Below, piece after piece: positions 13,493 to 14,414 of a DNA stretch of 14,414 nucleotides. The notes under the pieces were generated by a model, which had not been told where the DNA came from, did not search any database, and was given only the letters and a program-made list of their open reading frames with translations. The translations under genes and the position numbers were made by a program. The DNA is from an uncultured Eubacteriales bacterium (GTDB lineage Bacteria; Bacillota_A; Clostridia; Christensenellales; Aristaeellaceae): assembly GCA_902803675.1 (NCBI GenBank), contig CADCQZ010000476.1, forward strand, positions 1 through 14,414, given 5' to 3'. Position 1 is the stretch's first letter, and every line of letters starts with the position of its first letter.

Positions 13493-14414
13493 ATGGAGAG
13501 AAAAGACCGGAACAGAACAGTATCCTGTCTCGCGGCGGCACTCATCCTGCTGATGCTGTTCCCGCGCGCTGCCGTGGCCGGGCAGGCCACTTCCTATACT
13601 TACACCCTGGATGACAAGGGCGAATACATCCGTACCCAGGATGCCTATCTGCCCGACCGCACCCTGGCGGAGCTAGGACTTGCCTCCCCGTCGGACCTGT
13701 TCATCGATAAAAATGACCTGATGTACATCGCCGATACCGGGAACCGCCGGATCGCCGTATACGACATCCGCTCCGGCAGGCTCCTGGAGCCCCTGACAGA
13801 CAAGGGTTTCTCCTCCCCCAGCGGCGTCTATGTGACGGACAGCGGCCTGATATATGTGGCGGATCCCGGGGCGAAAGCGGTATTCGTCTTCGGCCCGGAC
13901 CGCACTTTGACCGTGAAGCTGGGCAAACCGGATTCGCCCCTGTATTCCGATACGAACTATGAGCCCAAGAAGATCGCCGCGGATGAGGGCGGCAATATCT
14001 ACATCATCAGCGAGGGCGTCTATAACGGCGTGATCCAGCTGGCCGCCACGGGCGAATTCCTGGGGTATTTCACCGTCAACAAGACCAACCTGACGGTGGC
14101 CCAGCGCATCCAGCGCTTCCTGTTCACCCGGGAACAGCTGGCCAACCTGGTGGACGCCAACCCCACAGTGTTCACCAATGTGTTCGTGGACCACAACGGG
14201 ATCGTGTATACCGCCACCTCCGGCACTTTCCGGAACGGCATGAAGAAGCACAGCACCAACGGCGGAAACATGTTCAAGAACACCGTCTTCAGCCTGGGCA
14301 CGCTGACAGACGTCTACGTGGACAGGAACGACTTTATCTACACCTGTTCCAACGAAGGGTACATCGATGTTTATTCCAGAGACGGCGAACTGATCTTCGA
14401 GTTCGGCTCCCAGG
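13493..14414 (+). CDS. Secreted NHL-type beta-propeller protein (3' part outside window)
   Basis: About 307 codons are visible from ATG 13493, which follows GGAGGG (13483-13488). A signal peptide ends at about residue 29 (FPRAAVA, then GQATS). NHL-like blades follow, each with a strand-turn of the type SPSDLFIDKNDLMYIADTGN (about 66-85). Further copies start SPSGVYVTDSGLIYVADPG, PKKIAADEGGNIYI and LTDVYVDRNDFIYT. A helical insert with AQRIQRFLFTREQLANL (about 204-220) interrupts the propeller. From memory, Paenibacillus and clostridial proteins of this layout, next to similar transporters, carry a C-terminal Yip1-type membrane domain; that part lies beyond the edge. Its role is unknown. I infer an extracytoplasmic partner of the transporter. 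It has no lipobox cysteine. Confidence 0.82.
   Translation, partial: MERKDRNRTVSCLAAALILLMLFPRAAVAGQATSYTYTLDDKGEYIRTQDAYLPDRTLAELGLASPSDLFIDKNDLMYIADTGNRRIAVYDIRSGRLLEPLTDKGFSSPSGVYVTDSGLIYVADPGAKAVFVFGPDRTLTVKLGKPDSPLYSDTNYEPKKIAADEGGNIYIISEGVYNGVIQLAATGEFLGYFTVNKTNLTVAQRIQRFLFTREQLANLVDANPTVFTNVFVDHNGIVYTATSGTFRNGMKKHSTNGGNMFKNTVFSLGTLTDVYVDRNDFIYTCSNEGYIDVYSRDGELIFEFGSQ

Noticed and set aside
11737..13590. Long open frame on the minus strand (617 codons) opposite the permeases
   Set aside because: The peptide is a His/Gln/Asp/Arg-rich shadow of hydrophobic permease codons; both permeases on the plus strand carry clear EAA loops.

Overview
The window looks like chromosomal DNA of a high-GC bacterium of the Bacillota, probably a clostridial, gut-type lineage. 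The reasons are the 3' end of an EF-Tu gene, a Gram-positive style division/cell-wall (dcw) cluster led by mraZ, a MurE with the DNPR motif of meso-diaminopimelate ligases, and a CUT1-type sugar ABC operon with a companion beta-propeller protein. The exact taxon cannot be read from the sequence.

Layout. (1) 1-155: the last 30 codons of tuf (+) and its strong intrinsic terminator. (2) 156-500: a spacer in which no gene was recognised, closed by a bidirectional-looking terminator at 502-527. (3) 6434 down to 567, minus strand: a pruned dcw cluster in the order mraZ - ftsL-like - murE - mraY - murD - ftsQ/divIB. It lacks the rsmH, ftsI, murF, ftsW, murG and murC genes usually interleaved here. 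A hairpin terminator after murE and an extended -10 promoter before mraY appear to split it into two transcription units. The mraZ promoter is followed by TGG-type MraZ boxes at an exact 10-bp period, the expected autorepression site. (4) 6485-6901: a divergent intergenic region, strikingly AT-rich up to about 6735, with repeated TTGACA elements. It ends in a consensus sigma-A promoter (TTGACA-18-TATAAT) and a near-palindrome in the 5' leader. (5) 6902 to the window end, plus strand: a five-gene operon. It encodes a secreted solute-binding protein, a roughly 1000-residue membrane-anchored protein joining two beta-sandwich repeats to a second solute-binding domain, two MalF/MalG-type permeases, and a secreted NHL-type beta-propeller protein cut off by the window edge.

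Function. The minus-strand genes make and regulate peptidoglycan precursors (MurE, MurD, MraY) and septal proteins (FtsL-like, FtsQ/DivIB). The plus-strand genes look like an uptake system for a carbohydrate, probably an oligosaccharide. No ATPase, transcription regulator or glycoside hydrolase lies within view, so the substrate is unknown. A perfect 17-bp hairpin between the first binding-protein gene and the rest of the operon probably sets unequal expression. The most unusual elements are the two-receptor, beta-propeller-containing transport operon, the pruned and split dcw cluster, and the well-preserved MraZ operator.
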